64,000 bases of DNA from an uncultured Gammaproteobacteria bacterium (GCA_958295465.1 OY282353.1:1302001-1366000); one strand, 5' to 3'; shown: positions 17,851-27,258, numbered from the stretch's first letter. Made by a program: numbers and translations. Notes: generated by a model from the sequence alone, not told the origin.

Positions 17851-19344
17851 TCAGGTCGTGCAGCGGGCGTGGCGCTCGATGTGGTAGTCCTCCCGCGACC
17901 ACTCCACCCCGTAGCGCCCCACCGCGCCTGCGAGCCGTTCCACCGTCGCCCTCGTTTCGGCGTTGACCGCGGCGAGCCGCTCGGCCGCCGCGGCCGCATC
18001 CCGGGCGAGCTTCGCCTCGTCCACGGTCACCATGCGCCGGCCTTCGAGCACCATGCGGCCCCCGATCATCACCGACTCGACGCCCGTGCCGTCTTCGCCG
18101 TGCACGATCTGGTTGACGGGATCGTTGAGGGGGACGTAGTTCACGTGGGCGAGATCGAGGAACACGACATCCGCCTTGCGTCCGGGCTCGATCGCCCCGA
18201 TCTCGTCGTCGAATCCGAGCACTCCGGCGCTGCCCCGGGTGGCCATGTCGAGGACCTCGCCGGTCGTGAGCCAGCGCTCGTAGTCGAGCTCCTGGACCCG
18301 CGAGACCATGGACGCGACCCGCATCGCCTCGAACATGTTGAGGTTGTCGGAGCAGGTGCAGGCGTCGGTGCCGATCCCGATCCGGATCCCTGCATCGAGG
18401 AGGGCGCGCGCCGCCGCGAGGCCGTTCCCGAGCCTCGCGTTGGAGCCGGGGTTGTGGGCGACCGCCGCTCCCGCATCGGCGAGGCGGCGCATGTCGTCGC
18501 GGTCGAGCCACACCGCGTGCGCAGCGGTGAAGCGCGGATCGAGCACGCCGAGCGAATCGAGCCAGGCGGTCTGGGTCCTGCCATGCAGCCGCATCCCCGC
18601 GAGGGCCTGGACCTTCGACTCCGCGAGGTGGGTGTGGAAGCCCGTCCCGTGCTCGGTGGCCGCCTCGTGCGCCGCGTGCAGGAACGCCTCGCTGCAATGG
18701 TGGGGAATGGTCGGGGCGAGCGCGAGCCGCACCCTGTCGCGGGTGAAGGGCCACGCCGCCCGCGCCCGCTCCCAGGCGGCCATGCTGGTCTCGAAGGGTT
18801 CGAGCGAGATCGCTTCCGCCTCGCGCCGCAAGGTCGCCGGGAGCGCGTCCAGGAGACCCGGAATCGCTCGATGGAAGGTGCGGTCGGCCATCATCGGCGC
18901 CACCACCGCGCGCATGCCCGCGTCGGCGTAGGCCTGGCCGATCGCCTCCAGTCCTTCCGGGGTCGGGGCAGGGAGTTCGAAGCTGAGGTCGTAGGCGGCG
19001 GTGCACCCCTTGCGCACCATCTCCACCGCACCGATCAGGGTGGACAGGTACTTGTCCTCCAGGGTCCGGCCGCCGGTGATCCACGGCGCCGCGTTCAGCA
19101 GCAGCTCCAGGGTCCAGCGGTCGCCGATGCTCTTGGCAAGGTTGTTGTGGCCGTGGGTGTGCGCATTGACGAGGCCCGGCATGAGCAACCGGCCGGATGC
19201 GTCGAGGGTGGCCGCATCACCGGGCGCGGCCATCCCCGGCGGCCCGATCTCGCGCACGGTATCCCCGTCGACCAGGATGTCGGCCGGCTCCGCCGCGTGC
19301 CGCCCGACGTCGAGCAGCCGCCCGCCCCGGATGATCGTGTTCAT
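17851..19344 (-). CDS. Amidohydrolase/deaminase (TRZ/ATZ, guanine-deaminase-like superfamily)
   Basis: A 497-residue metal-dependent amidohydrolase. Metal ligands are visible as the HxH of VNAHTHGHNNLAKS, the histidine of FHTHLAESKVQ, the histidine of TAAHAVWLDRDD and the aspartate of IGTDACTCSDNLNMF. The C-terminal block GRKADVVFLDLAHVNYVP belongs to the cytosine/guanine deaminase and chlorohydrolase group. ATG 19344 begins the usual MNTIIRGGRLLDVG opening; a longer frame adds unlikely residues. The natural substrate is probably an N-heterocycle or guanidino/amino compound, but the sequence does not settle this. Confidence 0.88.
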   Translation of the reverse strand: MNTIIRGGRLLDVGRHAAEPADILVDGDTVREIGPPGMAAPGDAATLDASGRLLMPGLVNAHTHGHNNLAKSIGDRWTLELLLNAAPWITGGRTLEDKYLSTLIGAVEMVRKGCTAAYDLSFELPAPTPEGLEAIGQAYADAGMRAVVAPMMADRTFHRAIPGLLDALPATLRREAEAISLEPFETSMAAWERARAAWPFTRDRVRLALAPTIPHHCSEAFLHAAHEAATEHGTGFHTHLAESKVQALAGMRLHGRTQTAWLDSLGVLDPRFTAAHAVWLDRDDMRRLADAGAAVAHNPGSNARLGNGLAAARALLDAGIRIGIGTDACTCSDNLNMFEAMRVASMVSRVQELDYERWLTTGEVLDMATRGSAGVLGFDDEIGAIEPGRKADVVFLDLAHVNYVPLNDPVNQIVHGEDGTGVESVMIGGRMVLEGRRMVTVDEAKLARDAAAAAERLAAVNAETRATVERLAGAVGRYGVEWSREDYHIERHARCTT

Positions 19345-19555
19345 GGTTGCACCTTGCCCTCCGAATCGTGTGCCGGGCCGCGGGACGGGCAATCGAAGCC
19401 CGCCGGCGCCGGCGGTTCGCGGACGACGCCTCCGACACGATACCCGCGGTCGCCCCCCGGCGCTTCATCTGAAACCCGGTCGAACGCCTCGGCGCAGCTT
19501 CGCCATGTGGCTGCGATCCCCGCTCGAGCCGGGTATGATCTTCCGCCCTGCACTC

Positions 19556-19628
19556 GGGCCGTTAGCTCAGTCGGTAGAGCATCTGACTTTTAATCAGGTG
19601 GTCGCAGGTTCGATTCCTGCACGGCCCA
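19556..19628 (+). tRNA. tRNA-Lys (anticodon TTT)
   Basis: A 73-nt cloverleaf. The acceptor arms GGGCCGT (19556-19562) and ACGGCCC (19621-19627) pair fully, the D arm begins TAGCTCAGTCGG, the anticodon arm CTGAC-TTTTAAT-CAG presents TTT, and the T arm GCAGGTTCGATTCCTGC is canonical. The discriminator is A and CCA is not encoded (next bases are CTA). Confidence 0.97.
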
Positions 19629-19852
19629 CTAATCATTTCAGTGAGCTACGCACCGATTGGCTGAAGTTGACCCGATTTCGTGGACACCTGACCCTTTGGG
19701 GAGGAGGTATCCACTACGCCGAAATCGAGACCGCCCCCATGCCGGTTGAAGCCATGGTGCCCTCACCCCGCGCACGTTGCCAAGTCGCACACAACACCGC
19801 CCATGCCGATCTGTACCATCACGTTCCGGAGCATTCCACGTAAGGAACCATC
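19629..19852. other. tRNA-flanking spacer with a possible mobile-element scar
   Basis: The 224 bp after tRNA-Lys hold no supported gene. The string GTTGACCCGAT occurs at about 19667 and again at about 20776, on either side of the YdcF-like gene, and its surroundings look like insertion-sequence ends, but no transposase piece is recognisable. This could mark an old insertion next to the tRNA. Confidence 0.3.
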
Positions 19853-20635
19853 ATGCCGATACTGCTGGACAAGATCCTCACCCTGCTCGTCATGCCGCTC
19901 GGGGTGGCCGTCGGCGCAGGATTGCTCGCCCTGGCGGCGTTCGCGCTCGGCCGGCGCCGCAGCGCGGCCGGGCTGACCGCTTTCGCGGTCGTCTGGCTCT
20001 GGGGCTGGTCGACACCGCTCGCCACCTGGGCCGTCGTCGGTCCGCTGACGGACCCGTACCCGGTCCGGCGGGCGGAAGCGTTGGCAGATGCGGATGCGAT
20101 CGTGCTGCTCAGCGGCAGCATCAAGCCGATTCGGGGCAATATGGTCTACCCTGATCTGAGCGACTCCGCGGATCGGATCTGGCACGCCGCCCGCCTTTAT
20201 CATGCCGGCAAGGCGCCACTGATCATCGTCTCCGGCGGCAACGTGTGGGGCAGCCGGAAATGGCCATCGAAGGCGAGCGCCATGCGGATGCTGCTCGATG
20301 CGCTCGGTGTGCCGGACGACGCCATCGTGGTCGAGGGCAGCAGCCGCAACACCCGGCAGAATGCCTTGTCCACCAAAAAGCTCGCCGCCGGCCGGGGAAT
20401 CGAACGGGTGTTGCTGGTTACTTCGGGTTGGCACCTGCGACGCGCAGAGGCTGCTTTCAGGCATATGGGACTGGACGTCATTCCGGCCGCGACCGACTAC
20501 GGCCATACAAAACATTCGCTTGACAAGCCCTATATCTTCGAGTTCCTCCCGAGTGTCTCGGCCCTGTCGTTCAATTCCAAATTGTTCAGGGAACACCTCG
20601 GTTACCTGGTCTACCGTCTCCGCGGCTGGGCCTGA
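19853..20635 (+). CDS. YdcF/ElyC-family (DUF218) membrane protein
   Basis: A 260-residue protein with two N-terminal membrane helices (about residues 10-30 and 38-58) followed by the DUF218 domain: ADAIVLLSGSIKP, APLIIVSGGN, VEGSSRNTRQNAL and VLLVTSGWHLRRAEAAFRH. ElyC, SanA and YdcF belong to this family and affect envelope integrity or lipid-carrier metabolism. The conserved Ser-Gly-Gly, Asn-Thr and Ser-x-x-His motifs are all present. It stands alone 224 bp after tRNA-Lys. Confidence 0.9.
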   Translation: MPILLDKILTLLVMPLGVAVGAGLLALAAFALGRRRSAAGLTAFAVVWLWGWSTPLATWAVVGPLTDPYPVRRAEALADADAIVLLSGSIKPIRGNMVYPDLSDSADRIWHAARLYHAGKAPLIIVSGGNVWGSRKWPSKASAMRMLLDALGVPDDAIVVEGSSRNTRQNALSTKKLAAGRGIERVLLVTSGWHLRRAEAAFRHMGLDVIPAATDYGHTKHSLDKPYIFEFLPSVSALSFNSKLFREHLGYLVYRLRGWA

Positions 20636-20933
20636 ATGTCCCCACCGGCTCGGGGTTGTCTGCAGAGCCGTGCGGCCCGGGCCTGCCAGGAACCTGTGTC
20701 GCAGAGCGCTTCCGGAACAAGTTGGTGGGAACCGACATCGGGAAATGACGAAAAAATCGGGCCAATATGGAAATGGAGTTGACCCGATACGGGAAAAGCC
20801 TCATAACGACAACCGGTTCCGAGGCACGCGGACCGGAGCCTTCGGATTCCGGCCCACGCTTTCCCGGATGCGCGCCACGCCGCCGAACCGACCCGGCCTC
20901 CCGCGGAAGATCCGCGAAACCGGAAGGCAAGTC

Positions 20934-21857
20934 ATGACCGGGCCGCCCGCGCCGGCGGCCGGTAGCGGATCATCGGCCTTGAGCAGAGAGCACCGTGCCA
21001 CCATCCTCGTCGAGGAATGCGAGATCCTGGTGCACGAGGCGCATCCGGCCGGCCAGTGGCGGCTGCGCATCCACGCGCCACGGATCGCCACGCGGGCCGC
21101 TCCGGGCTCTTTCGTGCACGTGAGCTGCGACCCCCTCCTGGAAATGCGCCGTCCCATGTCGCTGATGCGGGCCGACCCCGCCGCCGGCTGGGCCGACGTC
21201 CTGTACAAGGAGGTGGGCCGCGGCACGAGGCTCCTCGCGGAGAAACGCCCCGGCGACCGGTTGAGCGTCATCGGCCCCATCGGCCGGCCCTTCGAGGCGG
21301 TCCCCGGCCGCCTGCGGGCGCTGCTGCTCGGCGGCGGGGTGGGGATCCCGCCCATCGTCTTCCTCGCCGACCGGCTGCGGCACGACCGATCGGTGTCGCT
21401 GTTCGTGGCGGTCGGCTCGGAGGTTCCGTTCCCGTTCGAGACCCGACGCTCGGGCATCCCGATTCCCGGACTTGCCGGGAAGGCGGATGCGACGATGTCG
21501 CTTCTGGAGGAATGGAAGGTCCCGGCCCGTCTCGCGAGCGGGGCCGGATTCGCCGGTTGCCACCGCGGCCACGTCACCGATCTCGCGAGGATCTGGCTCG
21601 ATGCGCTCGATGGGGACGCGCGCGGGGAGGTGGCCGTCTACGGATGCGGGCCGGTTCCGATGCTCGAAGCCTGCGTCGATCTCGCCCGCCGATACGCGCT
21701 GCCCTGCCGGGTCTCGCTCGAGGAATACATGGCCTGTGCGGTCGGGGGCTGCGCCGGATGCGCGGTACGGGTGCGCACCGCCGGCGGCCCGGCGATGAAG
21801 CGGGTATGCGTGGACGGCCCGGTGTTCGACGGCCACTCGATCGTCTTCGGCGACTGA
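20934..21857 (+). CDS. PyrK-like FAD/[2Fe-2S] electron-transfer protein
   Basis: A 307-residue ferredoxin-reductase-type flavoprotein. FAD-binding RRPMSLMRAD, NAD-binding LLLGGGVGIPPIVFLADRL and YGCGPVPMLEA, and a C-terminal cysteine cluster YMACAVGGCAGCAVRV with a later CVDGP match PyrK, the electron-transfer subunit of type 1B dihydroorotate dehydrogenase. No pyrD gene is adjacent. GGAAGG precedes ATG 20934; a frame open since 20298 is rejected because it overlaps the previous gene. It may work with a distant PyrD or serve as a general reductase. Confidence 0.85.
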   Translation: MTGPPAPAAGSGSSALSREHRATILVEECEILVHEAHPAGQWRLRIHAPRIATRAAPGSFVHVSCDPLLEMRRPMSLMRADPAAGWADVLYKEVGRGTRLLAEKRPGDRLSVIGPIGRPFEAVPGRLRALLLGGGVGIPPIVFLADRLRHDRSVSLFVAVGSEVPFPFETRRSGIPIPGLAGKADATMSLLEEWKVPARLASGAGFAGCHRGHVTDLARIWLDALDGDARGEVAVYGCGPVPMLEACVDLARRYALPCRVSLEEYMACAVGGCAGCAVRVRTAGGPAMKRVCVDGPVFDGHSIVFGD

Positions 21858-22053
21858 TCCCCGAGTCTCACGATGAGCACCATGCCGCACTGCGCCCCCG
21901 CGGGTGTCCGCGGATCGAGGCGGAACCGCACCGGCGACCCGGCGCCCGGGCCCGGCTTCCGGCTCGGTCGAACCCGATGAATCGAGGCGGGACCGCCCCG
22001 GCGGCCCGGCGGGCACTCCCGTCGTTTCCGGCACCTGACTCCCGGACACCACG

Positions 22054-23289
22054 ATGACCGCCACGCCGCAAGCGCCGGGCCCCCTCGCGGGGGTGCGCGT
22101 GCTGGAGATGGGGCAACTCATCGCGGGACCGTTCGCCGGCTGCGTGCTCGCGTACTTCGGGGCCGAGGTCGTCAAGATCGAGCCGCCGCGCACCGGGGAT
22201 CCGCTACGCAACTGGCGCGTGCTCAAGGACGGCACGTCGCTGTGGTGGCGCGCGATGGCGCGGAACAAGAAGTGCGTCACCCTCGATCTTCGCAAGCCCG
22301 GGGGGCGGGCGCTGGCGCGCGCCCTCGCCCTGCGTTCGGACGTACTCATCGAGAACTTCCGCCCCGGCACGATGGAGAAGTGGGGCCTCGGCCCGGACGA
22401 TCTCCGGGACGGCCACCCGGGGCTCGTCTACACCCGGGTCTCGGGCTACGGCCAGACCGGTCCCCTCGCGCGGAAGCCCGGCTTCGCATCGGTCTGCGAA
22501 GGCTTCGGCGGATTCCGCTACGTCAACGGCTTTCCCGGCCAGCCGCCGGTGCGCCCGAACCTGAGCCTCGGCGATACCCTCGCGGCGCTGCACGCGGTGA
22601 TCGGCGTGCTGCTCGCGCTGGTGCACCGCGGCCGCATCGGTGCGGATGCCATCAGCGGGTCGGGCGACGGCGCGGGCCAGGTCGTGGACGTGGCGATCTA
22701 CGAATCGGTATACAACGTGCTCGAATCGATCGTGCCCGAGTACGACGGCGCGGGCATCGTGCGCGAGCCCTCGGGCTCCACCCTGACCGGCATCGTCCCT
22801 ACCAACACCTATCCGTGCGCGGACGGGCGCTACGTGATCATCGGCGGGAACGGAGACTCGATCTTCAAGCGGCTGATGCACGCCGCGGGACGGGACGATC
22901 TGGCCGACGACCCCCGGCTCGCCGACAACGCGGGAAGGGTCGCGCACCAGAGCGAGGTGGACGACGCGATCGCGCGGTGGACGCGCACCCTCGAAGCGGA
23001 TCGCGTGCTCGCGGTCCTGGACGACGCCGGCGTCCCCGCCGGCCCCATCTACAACGTCGCCGACATGGTCGACGACCCCCAGTACAACGCCCGCGGACTG
23101 TTCGAGACCGTCGAGGCCGGCGGCGAACCGCTGAAGATCCCGGCCATCGTCCCGAAACTCGACCGCACCCCCGGCGCGACACTATGGCCCGGACCCGAGC
23201 TCGGGGCGCACAACCGGGAGGTCTACGTCGGCGCCCTCGGCCTCGACGAGGCGGAGCTCCGCTCGCTCGAAGAAGACGGAATCGTATGA
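22054..23289 (+). CDS. Class III CoA-transferase (CaiB/BaiF family)
   Basis: A 411-residue enzyme that moves coenzyme A between acids. The N-terminus GVRVLEMGQLIAGPFAG and FGAEVVKIEPP is typical; MARNKKCVTLDLRKPGGR, LIENFRPGTMEKWGLG and the catalytic aspartate in NLSLGDTLAALHA follow; VDDPQYNARGLFE is near the C-terminus. The substrate cannot be read from sequence; family members act on carnitine, oxalate, succinyl or bile acid CoA esters. It lies 196 bp after the PyrK-like gene on the same strand. Confidence 0.92.
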   Translation: MTATPQAPGPLAGVRVLEMGQLIAGPFAGCVLAYFGAEVVKIEPPRTGDPLRNWRVLKDGTSLWWRAMARNKKCVTLDLRKPGGRALARALALRSDVLIENFRPGTMEKWGLGPDDLRDGHPGLVYTRVSGYGQTGPLARKPGFASVCEGFGGFRYVNGFPGQPPVRPNLSLGDTLAALHAVIGVLLALVHRGRIGADAISGSGDGAGQVVDVAIYESVYNVLESIVPEYDGAGIVREPSGSTLTGIVPTNTYPCADGRYVIIGGNGDSIFKRLMHAAGRDDLADDPRLADNAGRVAHQSEVDDAIARWTRTLEADRVLAVLDDAGVPAGPIYNVADMVDDPQYNARGLFETVEAGGEPLKIPAIVPKLDRTPGATLWPGPELGAHNREVYVGALGLDEAELRSLEEDGIV

Positions 23290-23503
23290 CCCGCGGCGGG
23301 AACGCGCGATCCGCCCGGCACTCCACGCCGCCCGGGCTTCGACGGCCGCTCCGCGCACCTGTGCAGCGGTCCGTGCCCACAAGAACCGCGGCCCGCGCTG
23401 ATACGCTTCGGGCGCTATTCCTATCGTGGATACACGAACGCGCCATCATCATGGCCATCGGAACGAGTCACCGATACACTCCCTCCCGAGTGACACCGCA
23501 GCC

Positions 23504-23899
23504 ATGACCCAACCCGTGATCGATACGTTGCGACTAGCGGACCGCCTCAAGGAGTCGGGTTTCCAGGATACGCAAGCCGAAGGGCTCGCCCGTGCGCTCG
23601 GCGGCGAATTCACCGGCCACGTCGTCACGAAAACCGACCTCGACTCGGCGATTCAGCTCATTCGAGCCGACTACCGCGCCCTTGACGAAAAGTTCGAAGC
23701 CAAGTTCAGTGCGTTCGAAGCCAAGCTCGGGGCGCTCGAAGCCAAGCTCGGTGCGTTCGAAGCCAAGTTCAGCGCCCTCGACGGGAAGGTCGAAACCAAG
23801 ATTGATTCGCTGAGCATGCAGATCAAATTCATGTTCGCGGCGCTGGCCGCGTTGCTGGCTCTGGGTCTCATCGACACTGTCCAGCGGCTGCTCGGCTGA
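23504..23899 (+). CDS. Coiled-coil, tail-anchored membrane protein (DUF1640-like)
   Basis: A 131-residue protein with an N-terminal region ESGFQDTQAEGLARAL, a central coiled coil of seven-residue repeats (FEAKFSA, FEAKLGA, LEAKLGA, FEAKFSA) and one C-terminal membrane helix (MFAALAALLALGLI). This is the layout of DUF1640/CCDC90-type proteins. ATG 23504 follows a run of non-coding-like codons in the longer open frame. Function is unknown. The repeats are also nearly exact at DNA level. Confidence 0.75.
   Translation: MTQPVIDTLRLADRLKESGFQDTQAEGLARALGGEFTGHVVTKTDLDSAIQLIRADYRALDEKFEAKFSAFEAKLGALEAKLGAFEAKFSALDGKVETKIDSLSMQIKFMFAALAALLALGLIDTVQRLLG
23692..23775 (+). repeat. Four tandem 21-bp repeats inside the coiled-coil gene
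   Basis: Units start at 23692, 23713, 23734 and 23755. Each begins GTTCGAAGCCAAG or GCTCGAAGCCAAG and encodes one heptad, so expansion or loss of a unit keeps both the frame and the coiled-coil register. Confidence 0.9.
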
Positions 23900-23908
23900 G
23901 GCCGAACC

Positions 23909-25726
23909 TCACCACGCATCGCTCCGGGCCGGCAGCGGACTTCCCCGCGCCCGGTACTCCAGCGCAAACTTGCGCCGCAGCAGGCCTCCGGGATCGTCGG
24001 GGATGCGGCGAAGCCACTGCTCGTAGGCGAGTCGCTGCTCCTCGCTCAGTGGATGCTCGGCGGCGAGGCCGCCCCGCGTGCGGTCGGCGCTGGCCGCGCT
24101 GCCTCCCCGAGCATCCACCTCGCGCTCCTCGCCGTCGCGCGTTGCGCGCGATCCTTCGGAAGCCTGCGCGGACCGTGCCCGCTCCCCGCCGTGCGTTCCG
24201 CCCTGCGCCCGCGGCGCGCCCTCACCGGATTCGTTGCGTTGCCCGGTCTGAGGCGCCTCTTCCGGGCGCGGCACGGCTCGACCCGCCGCGCCGTCGTCGC
24301 CCGCGCTCTGCGGGCTCGCACGACCGCCGCCGTCGCGCTCGCGGCCACCGCCTGGCGGCTCCGGCTGCGTCTCGATCAGCGACTCGACGATCTTCCGGTT
24401 GTGCTCGGCATCCTCGTGCCCAGGGTCGCGGGCCAGGGCCTCGCGGTAGGCGTCGAGGGCGCCGCGCAGATCGCCCGCGCGCGCGAGCGCGTTCCCACGA
24501 TTGTAGTGATCCTCGGCGGCATCGCCCCCGGTGAACGCCTCGGCCGATTCGTCGTAGCGGCCTCCGCGGTAGAGCGCGGCGCCGCGCCACCGATGGTCGG
24601 GGGCGGCCGCGACCGCACGGTCGGTATCGCCCTGCTCGATCGCCTGCGCCGCCTGCTGATCGCGCCGGGCCCACAAGTCCGCAAACTCGAACGCACCGGC
24701 ATCGGGGGCGGGTAAGGAGAGCACGAGGGGCCACACCAGGAGCCAGCCGCGGCGAAACGCGAGAGCCGCCATCGGCAGCAACGCCAGCACCAGCCAGGGT
24801 CCTTCGTCGCGCCACTCGTCGGTGGTTCGATCGACCTCCTCCAACGTCCGGCGCCACGGATCGCCGGTCCGCGCGCCGAGCAGCCAGTCGATGTCGGCAT
24901 CGTCCGCGGTGACCGTGGAGAACCGCCCCTTGCCGGCCCCGGCCACCGCCCGCAGTGCCGCCATGTCGACCCGGGGCACCACGATCTCGCCGCTCAGGCT
25001 CTTGAGGAAGCCGCCCTCGGACAGCGGCACCGGCGCGCCCTCCTCGGTACCCACCGCGAGCACCGACACGCGGACCCCGCGAGCGGCCAGGGTCTCGGCC
25101 GTGTCGCGGGTCCGCGGACCCTTCACCCCGTCGGTGACGAGGATGATCTCGCCGATGGTGGCGCGGCCCTTGTCGAGCAGTTCGCGCGCGACCACCAAGC
25201 CGAGGTCCGGGCGGCTCCCCTGCACCGGGATGACGCTGGCGTCGATGGCCGAGAGCAGATGGACCAGGGTGTCGGCGTCGCGGGTGAGTGGGGCCACGAC
25301 GAACGCATCCCCCGCGAAGACCACCAGTCCGGTGCGGCCGTCGCGGCTGCGCCGGAGAAGATCGGAGACCTTGTGGCGTGCACGCACCATGCGCGACGGG
25401 ACCAGATCGCGCGCATCCATGGAGCGCGAGACGTCGAGCACGATCACCCGGGCCGCGAGGGAACGGAACACCGGCTGCTCCAGTCGCTCGAACGCGGGAC
25501 CGGCAAGGGCGAATCCCGCGACGATCACCGCGGCGGCCATCACCGCCCACGGCCACTCGCGTCGCGAGGCGCCGGTTCCGGCCACGAGGTGCGGGAGCAG
25601 CGCGGGATCCACGATCGGCTCCCAGGAGCCGCTCCGCGCCCAGTGGCGGCGCAGCCACCACACCAGGGCAAGCCCGGCAGGGATCGCCGCGAGCCACCAG
25701 GGACGGACGAGGACGAAATCAGTCAC
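23909..25726 (-). CDS. BatB-BatC fusion: VWA domain plus TPR membrane protein
   Basis: A 605-residue protein. N-terminal membrane helices flank a von Willebrand A domain with a complete MIDAS start (VIVLDVSRSMDARD) and ILVTDGVKG. After further helices (WLVLALLPMAALAFRRGWLL) come tetratricopeptide-like repeats (residues about 365-460, including AEDHYNRGNALARAGDL and ALDAYREALARDPGHEDA), then a charged low-complexity linker and a short C-terminal block LSEEQRLAYEQWLRRIPDDP. BatB and BatC are separate genes in Bacteroides and Leptospira, while a fused form is common in Proteobacteria. With BatA upstream it probably belongs to a MoxR-type envelope system. Confidence 0.9.
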   Translation of the reverse strand: MTDFVLVRPWWLAAIPAGLALVWWLRRHWARSGSWEPIVDPALLPHLVAGTGASRREWPWAVMAAAVIVAGFALAGPAFERLEQPVFRSLAARVIVLDVSRSMDARDLVPSRMVRARHKVSDLLRRSRDGRTGLVVFAGDAFVVAPLTRDADTLVHLLSAIDASVIPVQGSRPDLGLVVARELLDKGRATIGEIILVTDGVKGPRTRDTAETLAARGVRVSVLAVGTEEGAPVPLSEGGFLKSLSGEIVVPRVDMAALRAVAGAGKGRFSTVTADDADIDWLLGARTGDPWRRTLEEVDRTTDEWRDEGPWLVLALLPMAALAFRRGWLLVWPLVLSLPAPDAGAFEFADLWARRDQQAAQAIEQGDTDRAVAAAPDHRWRGAALYRGGRYDESAEAFTGGDAAEDHYNRGNALARAGDLRGALDAYREALARDPGHEDAEHNRKIVESLIETQPEPPGGGRERDGGGRASPQSAGDDGAAGRAVPRPEEAPQTGQRNESGEGAPRAQGGTHGGERARSAQASEGSRATRDGEEREVDARGGSAASADRTRGGLAAEHPLSEEQRLAYEQWLRRIPDDPGGLLRRKFALEYRARGSPLPARSDAW

Positions 25727-25847
25727 CGGTCTCCTCCACCGTCCGGCGCCCGATAGCCGGACGTCTGCAGCCCGGGTAGCGAAACCACCTCACCAGCGCA
25801 GACCCGGGCGGGACCAGCCACCACCGAACCGGCGCCCGTGAACCCGG

Positions 25848-26873
25848 TCACCGGCCGCCCCCGCCACCGATCCTTCGGTCGACGAACATCGCGCGGGACG
25901 AGGAGACCCCGATCAGGGCGGTGAGGGTGAAGAGGAACACCGAGAGCCCGAGCGGCCAGTGGAACAGCTCCCGGGCGGGACGGAACACCTCGTCGTCGCC
26001 ACCGATCGGCTCCAGCACGTCGATGAGCCGATAGATCTCCTCGAGCCCCGCAGTGTCCCGCGCGCGGAAGTACCGGCCGCCGGTCATGCTCGCGATCGTC
26101 TGCAAGGTGGATTCGTCGAGCACCGAGCGGGTGCGCATCCGCCGGGTGCCGAACCAGCGCGCCGCCACCTCCTCGTCCGCCCCGACCCCCACCGCGTAGA
26201 CCGTGATGCCCTCCGCCGCCGCGAACCGCGCCGCGGCCAGGGGATCGACCTCGCTCGCGGTGTCCGCGCCATCGGTGAGCAGCACCAGCACCCGCCTTTC
26301 CATCGGACGCTCGCGCAGGCGCTTCACCGCGAGACCGATCGCGTCACCGATCGCGGTCTGCTCGCCGGCGAGACCCAGGACCGTCTCGGAGATCATCTCC
26401 GAGACGGTGTCGAGATCCAGGGTGAACGGCGCCTGGAGATACGCACGGGTACCGAACAGTATGAGGCCGATCCGATCGCCGGCCCGGCGCGCCACGAAGT
26501 CGCCCGCCACCCGCTTCACGACGTCGATCCGCGCCTCGAAGCCGGCACCACCCTTCATGTCCTGCTCCCGCATGCTTCCGGAGAGATCGAGGGCGAGCAT
26601 CAGGTCGCGCCCGCGTACCGGAAGCGGCACCGGATCGCCCACCCATTGCGGGCGCGCGGCGGCGAGAACCAGCGCACACCATGCGAGCAACGCGATGGCC
26701 TGCCGGATGCGCGGCCTCCACCCCGCCGGGCGGCTCGACCAGGCAAGCGCCTCCTCGAAGTACGGGACCCGCACCGGCGCACCCGGCGCGTGGGGCGCGC
26801 ACGGCGCCACCCGCGCCACCGCGAGCGGCGCCACGACGGCGGCGAGCATCCAGGGCCAGACGAGCTGGAGCAT
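25848..26873 (-). CDS. BatA: membrane-anchored VWA-domain protein
   Basis: A 341-residue protein with an N-terminal hydrophobic anchor, a membrane segment near residues 60-75, a VWA domain with MIDAS motif LALDLSGSMREQDM and VLLTDGADTASE, and a C-terminal membrane helix (LGLSVFLFTLTALIGV). The motif RIGLILFGTRAYLQAPFT is characteristic of BatA. It precedes the BatB-BatC gene on the same strand with a 121-bp gap. The usual MoxR ATPase and DUF58 genes are not seen upstream within the window. Confidence 0.9.
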   Translation of the reverse strand: MLQLVWPWMLAAVVAPLAVARVAPCAPHAPGAPVRVPYFEEALAWSSRPAGWRPRIRQAIALLAWCALVLAAARPQWVGDPVPLPVRGRDLMLALDLSGSMREQDMKGGAGFEARIDVVKRVAGDFVARRAGDRIGLILFGTRAYLQAPFTLDLDTVSEMISETVLGLAGEQTAIGDAIGLAVKRLRERPMERRVLVLLTDGADTASEVDPLAAARFAAAEGITVYAVGVGADEEVAARWFGTRRMRTRSVLDESTLQTIASMTGGRYFRARDTAGLEEIYRLIDVLEPIGGDDEVFRPARELFHWPLGLSVFLFTLTALIGVSSSRAMFVDRRIGGGGGR

Positions 26874-27258
26874 GGCGATACGTTACAGTAATGGTCCTGC
26901 CCCGCGACGGCCGCGGACGGGCGTACCGGGACGCGGCTTTATACCAGCCCGGCAGGGAGGCAGGCGCAGGTCCCGATCCCGCCGCGCCGGTGAGAGGCTG
27001 TTCATCGATGACGCCGGTCACATGATCCCCATCGACGAGCACGAGGCACGAGACCGGTGAGCTGCACGAAACACCTGATCCGGCGGAGCCGGAACCAGGC
27101 GCCTGTCGTGAGCCCGGGAGCGGCGCTCCCGGGAGACACCATTTCCGGCGGCTTCGGCGTCGCCGGAGCCGGGAGCCGACCGGCGAATGATTCTTCGCCA
27201 CTTTGCCCGGGATTTCACGGGCAAGGGACTGCAACCGGGCCGGAACGGGAGAATCGTC
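26874..27258. other. Intergenic stretch between divergent genes
   Basis: This 385-bp stretch separates batA (minus) from the haem-protein gene (plus) and should carry both promoters. No frame in it looks like a protein. A segment at 27187-27228 resembles one at about 1482-1520. I see no clear operator. Confidence 0.4.

Noticed and set aside
19660-20790. Possible composite element bounded by two copies of GTTGACCCGAT around the YdcF-like gene
   Set aside because: The match is only about 11 bases and no transposase or longer terminal repeat could be seen, so I list it only as a possible scar.
1482-27228. Dispersed intergenic repeat shared by about 1482-1520 and 27187-27228
   Set aside because: The two segments agree imperfectly over about 40 bases; with only two copies seen by eye this could be chance and would need a genome-wide search.
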